Assembly: GCA_001829395.1 (NCBI GenBank)
Contig: MIBD01000096.1
Span: forward strand, 12,949-23,704
DNA from: Spirochaetes bacterium GWF1_49_6
GTDB lineage: Bacteria > Spirochaetota > Brevinematia > Brevinematales > GWF1-51-8
DNA: 10,756 nt
Direction: 5' to 3'
Part shown: positions 1 through 6,122 of the stretch, in pieces
Numbering within the stretch: the first letter of the stretch is position 1
How the letters are laid out: every line of letters starts with the position of its first letter
Program-made: the position numbers and the translations under genes
The notes under the pieces: generated by a model
Database searches by the model: none
The model's input: the letters and a program-made list of their open reading frames with translations, nothing else
What the model was told of the DNA's origin: nothing

Positions 1-2
1 CA

Positions 3-1823
3 TGGCTGAACTACCAGTATGGCAATTTTATCAAAGACGGGTGTTTTATCGGCGACTGCGGGACGACTACGGTAGTACAAATGGCATTCTACCGGATGGC
101 CGGTATCGCGCCTGTCTCGTTCCAGATGATTGACCTTTCAGGGAATGCGGTTTTTACCCATAATTTTCCCGGTTACTACGACCCTATTTTGAATCGTTGG
201 TATTTTTATCAGGTGCCGAACCCCATCGGGCCCGGCGGGAAAAACATGAGCGATAGCAAGATGATTCTCTATTTTCATAAGCCGTTACCGCACCCGTGGC
301 TCTATGACGGCTATTATAAGAATATCAAGGAAGGCTCGCAGGATGTAACCGCATACTATTACTACCCCGCTGAAATAACGGTACTCTGGAAAATGATCAA
401 TTTTCTAAAGGCCGGGCTTCCCGCCTCTAAAATGGACTATATTTATTTGACGAATATCACCCTGGTAAAAGGAATACTTTTCGATAAAACCTCCGCGCCG
501 GATCAGCTGATCGATTCTGACAATGACGGTCTTTACGATATTGTGGAGAACGATATCGGGGTGAATACCGCCGGTTGGGATTCCGATGGGGACAGCTATT
601 CCGATTATTGGGAAATCCATAACGGGCAAAATCCCCTGAAGCCGGACGCTCCGGGGACGATTGCGGTCGACGGTTTTATCGGCGACTGGAAAGGGCTGAA
701 GGGCGTAACGGTTGTGAATGACCCCAAAGGGGATTCTAAAGTAAAGGAAAATATTTTCGATATTTCCGCATTCTATGTTTATCCGCTGGGCGAATTGGTT
801 TATCTGGGGGGCGAATTTTACGGCGATCCCACGGGGAGCCAGATCAAGAATCTCGAGTTCTGGATCGATGCGTCCGGCAGATTCCCGTCAGGCTACTGGT
901 TCGGCGGGTGCTACGATCAGATATGGGGATCGTATGCGGAATTCAGAGGGAATATGAATGTCCAATACGAACCGGGAAAATGGAGTAATCTGAACGCGGG
1001 GTTGGGCGAACGGATTATTTTCAGCGGCGCAATCGAAGCGGTACTGCCATTGGCTTATCTCCAATACCCTGTCTGGCTCTCGGTCAAATTCCTGATGACA
1101 TCCGGTTCGAAGGGAAAAGAAGCGCAAGGTTCGGACGAAGCGGATCGGGTTTATATTAAGCTCGCGGCTGACAGCGATAACGACAGTCTTTCCGACGAGT
1201 TCGAGAAAACAATCGGCGCCGATCCCGCGAATTGGGACACGGACGGCGACCTCATTTCGGATAACTGGGAGTATTGGCACGGGTACGACCCGTTATCGGC
1301 GAAAAGCCCCGTTCTGAAGGGGAAGGCCGCGCTCGACGGATTCGCGGACGATATAGAGAAACTTCCCGGAGCGGTTATTGCGAACGATCCACAGGGAGAT
1401 ACACTCCAGCAGGATAAAGGTTACGATATCGCGTCGGTCACCGCCGCGAAGTCGGGCGGTATGCTGTATGTCGGGGTGAAATTCCACGGCGATAATACCT
1501 ATAAGTCCTGCGTGCATTATGCGTTGGAGATAACTGCTGACGGTACGAGGCAGTATTGGGCCGGATCGGGGTGGGATACGATGGCCGGGCCGGATATTTA
1601 CCAGAGTCTGTGGATTTCCAAGAAAGACCAAAAAAGCGGGGATTGGCCGGCAATTCCAAAAATGGACGACGCATGGTTATATGCCAAGCGCGACGCTGAA
1701 TTTGTCATACCGCTGACCTGCTTAGGGAATCCTAAAACTATGACTGTGAAAGCGGCAGTGACGATAAAAGTTAAGGAAAATGATAATCAATGGATAGATG
1801 ATTCCGGGGAGCTGAAATTATGA
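3..1823 (+). CDS. Modular exported protein: transglutaminase-like segment plus two [Ca-loop + sugar-binding-like] cassettes (5' end outside window)
   Basis: The reading frame is open from the first full codon of the window, so the gene is 5'-truncated by the edge; the ATG at 81 is internal. 606 residues are visible. Visible residues 17-53 resemble a transglutaminase-like fold: a GDCG motif (Cys19), a following helix ending in RMAGIAPV, and a His at about 53 before a YYDP...RW stretch. The third catalytic residue is not evident. Two aspartate-rich loops of the thrombospondin type 3 kind follow (DSDNDG and DSDGD near 171-210; DSDND and DTDGD near 390-430), which in that family bind calcium. Each is followed by a beta-rich domain starting with a (V/L)DGF motif and containing NDP.GD, reminiscent of CBM9/DOMON-like sugar-binding folds. 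An export signal would lie outside the window. A surface or secreted role is inferred; the substrate is unknown. The frame ends in TGA, and a 70-nt gap leads to the next gene. Confidence 0.8.
   Translation, partial: WLNYQYGNFIKDGCFIGDCGTTTVVQMAFYRMAGIAPVSFQMIDLSGNAVFTHNFPGYYDPILNRWYFYQVPNPIGPGGKNMSDSKMILYFHKPLPHPWLYDGYYKNIKEGSQDVTAYYYYPAEITVLWKMINFLKAGLPASKMDYIYLTNITLVKGILFDKTSAPDQLIDSDNDGLYDIVENDIGVNTAGWDSDGDSYSDYWEIHNGQNPLKPDAPGTIAVDGFIGDWKGLKGVTVVNDPKGDSKVKENIFDISAFYVYPLGELVYLGGEFYGDPTGSQIKNLEFWIDASGRFPSGYWFGGCYDQIWGSYAEFRGNMNVQYEPGKWSNLNAGLGERIIFSGAIEAVLPLAYLQYPVWLSVKFLMTSGSKGKEAQGSDEADRVYIKLAADSDNDSLSDEFEKTIGADPANWDTDGDLISDNWEYWHGYDPLSAKSPVLKGKAALDGFADDIEKLPGAVIANDPQGDTLQQDKGYDIASVTAAKSGGMLYVGVKFHGDNTYKSCVHYALEITADGTRQYWAGSGWDTMAGPDIYQSLWISKKDQKSGDWPAIPKMDDAWLYAKRDAEFVIPLTCLGNPKTMTVKAAVTIKVKENDNQWIDDSGELKL
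513..1166 (+). repeat. First copy of intragenic cassette (Ca-loop repeat + CBM9-like domain)
   Basis: Protein-level repeat unit of about 218 residues. It opens with the aspartate loops DSDNDG and DSDGD, continues with a WEI.NGQNPL segment, then VDGF, NDPKGD and a beta-rich region. It aligns by eye with the unit at 1170-1820; the match is at protein level and the DNA has diverged. Confidence 0.7.
1170..1820 (+). repeat. Second copy of intragenic cassette (Ca-loop repeat + CBM9-like domain)
   Basis: Same order of landmarks as the unit at 513-1166: DSDND and DTDGD loops, WEYWHGYDPL, LDGF, NDPQGD and a beta-rich end that closes the protein. The spacing between landmarks is almost identical, which points to an old internal duplication. 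Confidence 0.7.
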
Positions 1824-1893
1824 AAAAAGATTCAAGTTCCTGAAAACGCGAAACCGATAATCGAGAGACCGAAATACCAAGGAGGGTAAATTC

Positions 1894-2091
1894 ATGGTAG
1901 GGAGTATCGGAAGCCCGGTCAATCCGGCGCAAATGATCGCGAAATCTGTACAGAACATGGACGAGCTGTCACAGAAGATTATCAACGCTATTCAGGGAAT
2001 GAGCACGAAGTTTGTGAAGGTCTCCGCCGAACTACAGGCGGGGGCTATGATGGACGAGACTACCGGAAAAGCCGTGGATATGTTCGTTTAG
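1894..2091 (+). CDS. Small hypothetical protein, 65 residues
   Basis: The start is fixed by a near-perfect ribosome binding site, AAGGAGGG at 1879-1886, eight bases before the ATG. The product has no signal peptide and no membrane segment. After a short Gly/Pro/Ser N-terminus it looks largely helical: residues from about 12 to 50 show amphipathic spacing (AKSVQNMDELSQKI, then MSTKFVKVSAELQ). It ends in ...GKAVDMFV. The layout loosely recalls the short putative motility proteins of the YjfB type, but I cannot support that by motif. It lies 70 nt downstream of the modular gene and could be co-transcribed with it, or be expressed separately; a terminator follows directly. The strong ribosome binding site and tidy terminator argue that it is a real, well-translated gene. 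Function unknown. Confidence 0.7.
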   Translation: MVGSIGSPVNPAQMIAKSVQNMDELSQKIINAIQGMSTKFVKVSAELQAGAMMDETTGKAVDMFV

Positions 2092-2118
2092 CGTATAGGT
2101 AATGCGATTTCAAAGGGG

Positions 2119-2146
2119 CCGCTCCCGGAAGGGGGCGGTTATTTTT
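2119..2146 (+). terminator. Rho-independent terminator after the 65-residue gene
   Basis: An 8-bp stem CCGCTCCC / GGGGGCGG (one G-T pair) closes a GGAA tetraloop at 2127-2130 and is followed by TTATTTTT. Read on the other strand the hairpin has no good T-run, so it serves the plus strand and probably not the chemoreceptor gene. Confidence 0.85.
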
Positions 2147-2166
2147 ATAGGCGGGTACCTGAGTCC

Positions 2167-3813
2167 CTAAACCCCGTTTATATGCTCGGATTCACCGATT
2201 TTGCGTATCTCGGTATAAAGCCCGTTCAGCATATCCATATTCGATGTGACGAAGTTGTTCACATTTTCCGCTTCCGACATCATTGAGCCGAACGACTCCC
2301 CGATGTTGGAGATGAGGCCGACTATCTCGTCGGACAACTGGTTCACCTTGCCGATCCCCTCGTTACTCACCGCGATCATACTTTGCGATTCTTCCATAGC
2401 CTGATCCACGCCCACGGAGGACTGCATGATCTCGGAAACCGCGGTCAGTATATCTCCCGCGTTGACCGACATCTGTTCGACGCCCACTATCACTTCCTCG
2501 ATAAGCGTGATAACCCCTTTGATCTCGGTATTGATTTTCTGGAACGATTCCCCGGTGCCCGAGGATATCTCAACCGTCGTTTTTATCTCTTCGATATTTT
2601 TCTTCAGATTTTCGGTGATGCTCTTCGAATTGCGGGTAGTTTCCTCGGCGAGTTTCCGTATTTCACCGGCGACCACCGCGAAACCCTTCCCGCTCTCGCC
2701 CGCGTGAGACGCTTCGATCGACGCGTTGAGGGCGAGCATATTCGTCCGGCTCGCGACATCGGTAATCATATCGGCGATACCGAGCATCCCGGCGGTCGAT
2801 TGGGAGATTCCTTTGATAGACTCCACCCCTTTGCCGATTTTCTGTTCCCCTTCGTGCGCGCTGTCGACCAGGTTATTTATAGAAGAACGTTTAGCTTTGG
2901 CGTTCTCCGCGAGACTCCTGATAGCGGTGACTATTTCCTCGATAGAGGAGCTGACATGCCCGACGAGTTCGGAGTACTTGCCCACTGTTTCCTTCACTAT
3001 CCCGGAAGACCGGACGACATTCGAATTCGCCTCGGAGGACGAGTGCACCGACGCGTATAATTGTTCGATACCGCTGGTCATCTCTCCCAGATGCGAGGAA
3101 AACTCATGAATCATTTTTATCGTGGATTCGGAGGTCTCCGAAAGAATCCTGCTGTTTTCCAGCGTTTTTTCCCGCGCATTCTTCAGGACGAGATCGACCT
3201 TCTCGAAACGGAGCTTGTTGATGATAGCGCGTTCTTCGGCCTCGCGAACCAGTTCCTTCTGAAGCGACAAGGTGATCGCGCCGAAAATACCCCCGACAAT
3301 CACCATCACGAGCGAGGTCGCGATGGACTGGATGTCGATAGTAAGAATCGTATATTTCTGCTGAACATAACTATCGAGAAAATATATTGCAAGTATCGCG
3401 GCTGCGTTCAGTACGGTAAAGATGATCGGCTGAAAACGGTGGTATCCGACTAATATGGTGGTGGTGAGGAGGAATAGCCCGAGTGTGGCGAAGACGTAAG
3501 TCTCGTAGGAACCTACATACTGATCGAACTTGATCGCGAGGAACATAATGGTAAACAGTACGGACAGGAATATATTGACGGCGATTTTATACTTATTGAA
3601 ACGAATAAGAATCATGGTAACGTCGCAGAACGCGAAAAACACCACGAGCAGTATCCCGACTACGATGGCGCCTGTAGCGAACATGGTCGTACCCAGAATG
3701 ACCGCGAAAACAGCCAGTACGAGATTGGTGATGAGGAGGATACGGACTTTTTTCCGTATTTCGAGTTTCTCGCCGGAATAACCGGATAAAAAGTAATCGA
3801 AGAACCGCTGCAT
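2167..3813 (-). CDS. Methyl-accepting chemotaxis protein with six-helix membrane domain
   Basis: Chemoreceptor that would signal through CheW/CheA to the flagellar motor. I place the start at 3813 (548 residues) because GAGG lies five bases upstream; the in-frame ATG at 3867 has no ribosome binding site. Six hydrophobic segments fall at about residues 24-42, 46-62, 77-95, 104-123, 130-146 and 162-182. They are joined by short loops, so there is no classical periplasmic ligand domain, and I see no recognisable HAMP domain. A long coiled-coil region follows, with the family's hairpin tip at about 355-383: SRTNMLALNASIEA, then SGKGFAVVAGEIRKLAEE. This is the highly conserved CheA/CheW contact region. 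The C-terminus lacks an NWETF-type CheR tether. Membrane-embedded or cytoplasmic sensing is inferred. The gene is monocistronic as far as can be seen, and divergent from enolase. Confidence 0.93.
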   Translation of the reverse strand: MQRFFDYFLSGYSGEKLEIRKKVRILLITNLVLAVFAVILGTTMFATGAIVVGILLVVFFAFCDVTMILIRFNKYKIAVNIFLSVLFTIMFLAIKFDQYVGSYETYVFATLGLFLLTTTILVGYHRFQPIIFTVLNAAAILAIYFLDSYVQQKYTILTIDIQSIATSLVMVIVGGIFGAITLSLQKELVREAEERAIINKLRFEKVDLVLKNAREKTLENSRILSETSESTIKMIHEFSSHLGEMTSGIEQLYASVHSSSEANSNVVRSSGIVKETVGKYSELVGHVSSSIEEIVTAIRSLAENAKAKRSSINNLVDSAHEGEQKIGKGVESIKGISQSTAGMLGIADMITDVASRTNMLALNASIEASHAGESGKGFAVVAGEIRKLAEETTRNSKSITENLKKNIEEIKTTVEISSGTGESFQKINTEIKGVITLIEEVIVGVEQMSVNAGDILTAVSEIMQSSVGVDQAMEESQSMIAVSNEGIGKVNQLSDEIVGLISNIGESFGSMMSEAENVNNFVTSNMDMLNGLYTEIRKIGESEHINGV

Positions 3814-3818
3814 AAATA

Positions 3819-3822
3819 CCTC
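3819..3822 (-). promoter_or_regulatory. Ribosome binding site deciding the chemoreceptor start
   Basis: GAGG on the minus strand, five bases before the ATG at 3813. It supports that start over the ATG 54 nt upstream. Confidence 0.7.
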
Positions 3823-3828
3823 ACTTAA

Positions 3829-3857
3829 ATCATAAATGTAGGGGATAAATATCGCAA
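3829..3857 (-). promoter_or_regulatory. Candidate sigma70-type promoter of the chemoreceptor gene
   Basis: Minus-strand TTGCGA (3857-3852), 17-base spacer, TATGAT (3834-3829). The -10 element matches 5 of 6 consensus bases. The predicted start point would lie near 3822, leaving only about 9 nt of leader, so the assignment is tentative. Confidence 0.4.
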
Positions 3858-3895
3858 GTTTTATCATTCAGGCATAAAAGTCTCAAAGGGTTAGT

Positions 3896-3924
3896 TTGAC
3901 ATTTTCGATGTTTATAAATATCCT
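3896..3924 (+). promoter_or_regulatory. Candidate sigma70-type promoter of enolase
   Basis: Consensus TTGACA at 3896-3901, 17-base spacer, TATCCT at 3919-3924. An alternative pairing is TTAGTT (3891-3896) with TATAAA (3913-3918) at 16 bases. Either gives a leader of a few dozen nucleotides before the enolase ATG. Confidence 0.45.
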
Positions 3925-3947
3925 ATAAGTCCTAAAATAAAAGAATT

Positions 3948-3952
3948 GGAGG
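3948..3952 (+). promoter_or_regulatory. Ribosome binding site deciding the enolase start
   Basis: GGAGG five bases before the ATG at 3958. A TTG at 3946 opens the same frame four codons earlier but overlaps this site, so it is not the start. Confidence 0.85.
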
Positions 3953-3957
3953 TATAT

Positions 3958-5280
3958 ATGTCCCCTGAAATCGATGTAGTCATTGCAAGACAAATAATTG
4001 ACTCTCGCGGAAACCCCACTATCGAAGTGGATGTCATTCTCGAAGACGGGAGTTTCGGCCGCGCGGCTGTCCCGAGCGGTGCGTCTACCGGAGAACGCGA
4101 GGCTGTCGAGCTTCGTGACGGCGACAAGAAGATGTATATGGGTAAGGGCGTCCAGAAAGCGGTAAAGAATGTCAACGAGACGATCGCGGAAGCGGTAGTC
4201 GGACTTGACGCGCTCGACCAGGTCGAGGTAGACCGTGTCATGATTGAACTCGACGGCACCCCGACTAAAAGCAAGCTCGGCGCGAACGCCATCCTCGGCG
4301 TATCCCTCGCGACCGCGCACGCCGCGGCGAACTTCCTCGGTATCCCGCTCTACCGCTATATCGGCGGTACGAACGCCAAGGTGATGCCCGTTCCGATGGC
4401 GAATGTCATCAACGGCGGCGCGCACGCGGACAATAAGGTCGATTTCCAGGAGTTTATGATTATGCCGGTCGGCGCCCCCTGCTTCAGCGAGGCGATCCGT
4501 TACCTCTCCGAAACATTCCACACGCTCAAGAAAGTCCTGAAAGATAAAAAATACAACACCTCCGTCGGCGACGAGGGCGGGTTCGCTCCCGATCTCCAGT
4601 CCAACGAAGAGGCGTTAAAGTGTCTGGTCGAAGCGATCGAGAAAGCCGGATACAAACCCGGCGACGATATCGCTATCGCGTGCGACCCGGCGACATCCGA
4701 GCTTTGGAACCATGCCGCCGCTGACGGAAAGAAGGGCTATAAGTTCTGGAAGTCCACCGGTGAGATTATGACCTCCGCGCAGATGGTCGATTACTGGGCT
4801 GATATGGTTTCCAAGTACCCGATTGTTTCGCTTGAAGACGGATGCGCTGAGAACGACTGGGACGGATGGAAGATGATGACCGACAAGCTCGGTAAAAAGA
4901 TTCAAATTATGGGCGACGACCTGTTTGTCACGAACACCGAGTGGCTGAAGAAGGGTATCGCCGAGGGTATCGCGAACTCGATCCTCATCAAAGTAAACCA
5001 GATCGGCACATTGACCGAGACTCTCGACGCTATCGAGATGGCGAAGCAGGCGAATTACACCGCGGTCGTATCGCACAGAAGCGGCGAGACCGAAGACGCG
5101 ACTATCGCCGACCTTGTGGTCGCTACCAACGCCGGACAGATTAAGACCGGATCGATATCCCGCAGCGACCGTGTCGCGAAATACAACCAGCTTCTCCGTA
5201 TCGAGGAGGAACTTGGGGATTACGCGGTCTACAAGGGCAAAGATACCTTCTATAACTTGGGTAAAGTATACCGGGCGTAA
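3958..5280 (+). CDS. eno: Enolase (phosphopyruvate hydratase)
   Basis: Glycolytic and gluconeogenic enzyme that interconverts 2-phosphoglycerate and phosphoenolpyruvate, Mg-dependent and cytoplasmic. The product is 440 residues, a normal length for the family. The motifs run in family order: DSRGNPT near the N-terminus, the mobile loop VPSGAST (about 38-44), INGGAHADN with His156, QEFM with Glu165, VGDEGGFAP with the catalytic Glu206, the metal ligands Asp243, Glu293 and Asp320, LIKVNQIG with catalytic Lys345, SHRSGETED (373-375 are His-Arg-Ser), and IKTGS with Lys396. All catalytic and metal-binding positions are intact. Small departures from Escherichia coli are DPATSEL and EDGCAENDW in the metal-ligand loops; neither removes a ligand. 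The gene is flanked by a divergent chemoreceptor and a strong terminator, so it is probably transcribed alone. Confidence 0.99.
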   Translation: MSPEIDVVIARQIIDSRGNPTIEVDVILEDGSFGRAAVPSGASTGEREAVELRDGDKKMYMGKGVQKAVKNVNETIAEAVVGLDALDQVEVDRVMIELDGTPTKSKLGANAILGVSLATAHAAANFLGIPLYRYIGGTNAKVMPVPMANVINGGAHADNKVDFQEFMIMPVGAPCFSEAIRYLSETFHTLKKVLKDKKYNTSVGDEGGFAPDLQSNEEALKCLVEAIEKAGYKPGDDIAIACDPATSELWNHAAADGKKGYKFWKSTGEIMTSAQMVDYWADMVSKYPIVSLEDGCAENDWDGWKMMTDKLGKKIQIMGDDLFVTNTEWLKKGIAEGIANSILIKVNQIGTLTETLDAIEMAKQANYTAVVSHRSGETEDATIADLVVATNAGQIKTGSISRSDRVAKYNQLLRIEEELGDYAVYKGKDTFYNLGKVYRA

Positions 5281-5300
5281 TAAAAATATTTTAATAATCA

Positions 5301-5333
5301 GGGGCTGTTCGTAATGAATAGCCCCTTTTTTTT
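5301..5333 (+). terminator. Strong Rho-independent terminator after enolase
   Basis: A 10-bp stem GGGGCTGTTC / GAATAGCCCC (one G-T pair) with loop GTAAT at 5311-5315, followed by eight T. It separates enolase from the toxin-antitoxin region. Confidence 0.93.
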
Positions 5334-5344
5334 CAGCATACCTG

Positions 5345-5372
5345 TTGCGTTTTCTTCTCTGAGTGTTATAAT
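5345..5372 (+). promoter_or_regulatory. Promoter of the first toxin-antitoxin locus
   Basis: TTGCGT at 5345-5350, 16-base spacer, perfect TATAAT at 5367-5372 preceded by an extended -10 TGT. The predicted start point near 5379 falls at the ribosome binding site AAGGAG (5378-5383), so the leader would be about 11 nt. Confidence 0.55.
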
Positions 5373-5389
5373 GTATCAAGGAGCAAAGA

Positions 5390-5623
5390 ATGGATGTTAT
5401 TCGTGAAATAGTGAAGGTAAAAGACCACCGGATAGTGATCGATTTACCGGAAAATTTAGAATTTGATAAAGCGGAAGTGATCATTCAGCCTTTGGAAAAC
5501 AGTTCTTCCGATTTCGATATGAGAGCGTTTTTACTGAAGGGTCCTGTACTAAGCGGCGCGGAAATTAAGTCGATTAAGGACGTTCGTAAGGATTTTAAAG
5601 AATGGAATCTAAACAAGTTTTAA
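5390..5623 (+). CDS. Putative antitoxin of the first PIN-toxin locus, 77 residues
   Basis: Small gene directly upstream of, and overlapping by 22 nt, a PIN-domain toxin gene, which is the standard order for a type II antitoxin. AAGGAG at 5378-5383 lies six bases before the ATG. Residues 1-36 look beta-rich (IREIVKVKDHRIVIDLP, then AEVIIQPLE), suggesting a small swapped-hairpin or AbrB-like dimerising and DNA-binding fold. The C-terminal part (about 44-77) is charged and helical, with LLKGPVLS and a terminal KDFKEWNLNKF, as expected for a tail that wraps around and blocks the toxin. It is not ribbon-helix-helix like the neighbouring locus. The antitoxin role rests on position and size; I cannot name the family with certainty. 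Confidence 0.7.
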   Translation: MDVIREIVKVKDHRIVIDLPENLEFDKAEVIIQPLENSSSDFDMRAFLLKGPVLSGAEIKSIKDVRKDFKEWNLNKF

Positions 5624-5985
5624 TCGATACAAATATCCTTATCGATTACTTTCAATCTACGTCTAAAGAAAAGACTTTACTCTATTCATTTTTAAGTGAA
5701 TATAGAATAGCGATATCTACGATTACTGAATTTGAAATTTCTATTGGGATTAATGATAAAAATAAGGATTTCTTTGAAAAACTTTTACAGAATATCATTA
5801 TCATTCCATTTGATTCATCGTGTGCTTTTATTGCTTCAAAGATATATAGGGATATAAAAAAATCGAGTAGTCTTATAGAAGTACCGGATATATTTATCGC
5901 GGCGATTGCGGTTAGTTTTTCGATCCCATTGAGTACATTAAATAAAGAGCATTTTTCTCGAATCGAAGGTCTGACTTTATTATAG
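5602..5985 (+). CDS. PIN-domain toxin (VapC-like RNase), first locus
   Basis: Type II toxin expected to be a Mg-dependent endoribonuclease, held inactive by the upstream antitoxin. 127 residues, typical for VapC. The acidic PIN positions are present: Asp9 in LIDTNILIDYF, Glu43 in STITEFEIS, and Asp96 in VPDIFIAAIA; the end carries the STLNKEHFSRIEGL segment (Asn114, His117). The start at 5602 lies inside the antitoxin gene, with AAGGA nine bases upstream, so translation is probably coupled. The gene is far more AT-rich than its surroundings: 5641-5700 has 16 G+C of 60 by my count, against 38 of 60 at 4321-4380 in enolase. This fits acquisition by transfer. The RNA target cannot be read from sequence. 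Confidence 0.9.
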   Translation: MESKQVLIDTNILIDYFQSTSKEKTLLYSFLSEYRIAISTITEFEISIGINDKNKDFFEKLLQNIIIIPFDSSCAFIASKIYRDIKKSSSLIEVPDIFIAAIAVSFSIPLSTLNKEHFSRIEGLTLL

Positions 5986-6003
5986 AAATTCCCGCGGAAC
6001 AGC

Positions 6004-6052
6004 CGTCCTTTTTTATTGAAATATATTAAGGGAAGGACGACAAGCCGTCCTT
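6004..6052 (+). repeat. Duplicated CGTCCTT segments flanking their complement
   Basis: CGTCCTT occurs at 6004-6010 and 6046-6052 within a longer near-repeat (ACAGCCGTCCTTTT / ACAAGCCGTCCTTTT). The exact complement AAGGACG sits between them at 6033-6039. The middle segment can pair with either outer copy but not both. Confidence 0.75.
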
Positions 6053-6054
6053 TT
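6033..6054 (+). terminator. Probable terminator of the first toxin-antitoxin locus
   Basis: Stem AAGGACG (6033-6039) / CGTCCTT (6046-6052) with loop ACAAGC and a short T-run, 47 nt after the toxin stop codon. The T-run is only four bases before AAA, so efficiency is uncertain. Confidence 0.5.
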
Positions 6055-6064
6055 AAACTATTTT

Positions 6065-6093
6065 TTGACAAAAATATATTGTGGTGCTATATT
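6065..6093 (+). promoter_or_regulatory. Strong promoter of the second toxin-antitoxin locus
   Basis: Perfect TTGACA at 6065-6070, 17-base spacer, TATATT at 6088-6093 with an extended -10 TGC. The expected start is about 6100, giving a leader of about 23 nt. The downstream edge overlaps a palindromic operator. Confidence 0.8.
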
Positions 6094-6111
6094 GTAACTA
6101 TAATAGTTACA
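6093..6111 (+). promoter_or_regulatory. Perfect 19-bp palindromic operator at the antitoxin promoter
   Basis: TGTAACTAT-A-ATAGTTACA, nine-base arms around a single central A. It runs from the last base of the -10 element across the predicted start point. This is the expected place for autorepression by the downstream ribbon-helix-helix antitoxin, alone or with its toxin; the binding protein is inferred. Confidence 0.75.
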
Positions 6112-6112
6112 C

Positions 6113-6117
6113 GGAGG
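6113..6117 (+). promoter_or_regulatory. Ribosome binding site deciding the antitoxin start
   Basis: GGAGG five bases before the ATG at 6123. An in-frame GTG at 6081 lies inside the promoter and would be upstream of the transcription start, so it is excluded. Confidence 0.8.
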
Positions 6118-6122
6118 CGGGT

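Noticed and set aside
1820..1843. A seven-codon frame MKKDSSS overlapping the stop of the modular protein gene (ATGA).
   Set aside because: Far too short, with no independent ribosome binding site; chance overlap is the simpler reading.
2119..2138. The hairpin as a shared bidirectional terminator for the convergent chemoreceptor gene.
   Set aside because: On the minus strand the stem is followed by CCCCTTTG, not a T-run.
2383..3060. Plus-strand frame (225 codons) inside the chemoreceptor gene.
   Set aside because: Antisense to the conserved signalling domain; Arg/His/Asp-rich shadow composition.
3946..3957. TTG start giving an enolase four residues longer.
   Set aside because: The TTG overlaps the GGAGG ribosome binding site; the ATG at 3958 has correct spacing and gives the family N-terminus.
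3883..4521. Minus-strand frame (212 codons) opposite the enolase 5' end and the intergenic region.
   Set aside because: Shadow of enolase; rich in Arg/Asp/Val as expected from antisense codons.
4615..5484. Long minus-strand frame (289 codons) opposite enolase.
   Set aside because: Lies antisense to a fully conserved enolase in a G+C-rich codon pattern that opens shadow frames; no protein-like motifs or ribosome binding site.
5999..6054. Repeated CGTCCTT segments as a minimal CRISPR or a transposon end.
   Set aside because: Only two copies, no regular spacers, no target-site duplication and no transposase nearby; RNA hairpins explain the pattern better.
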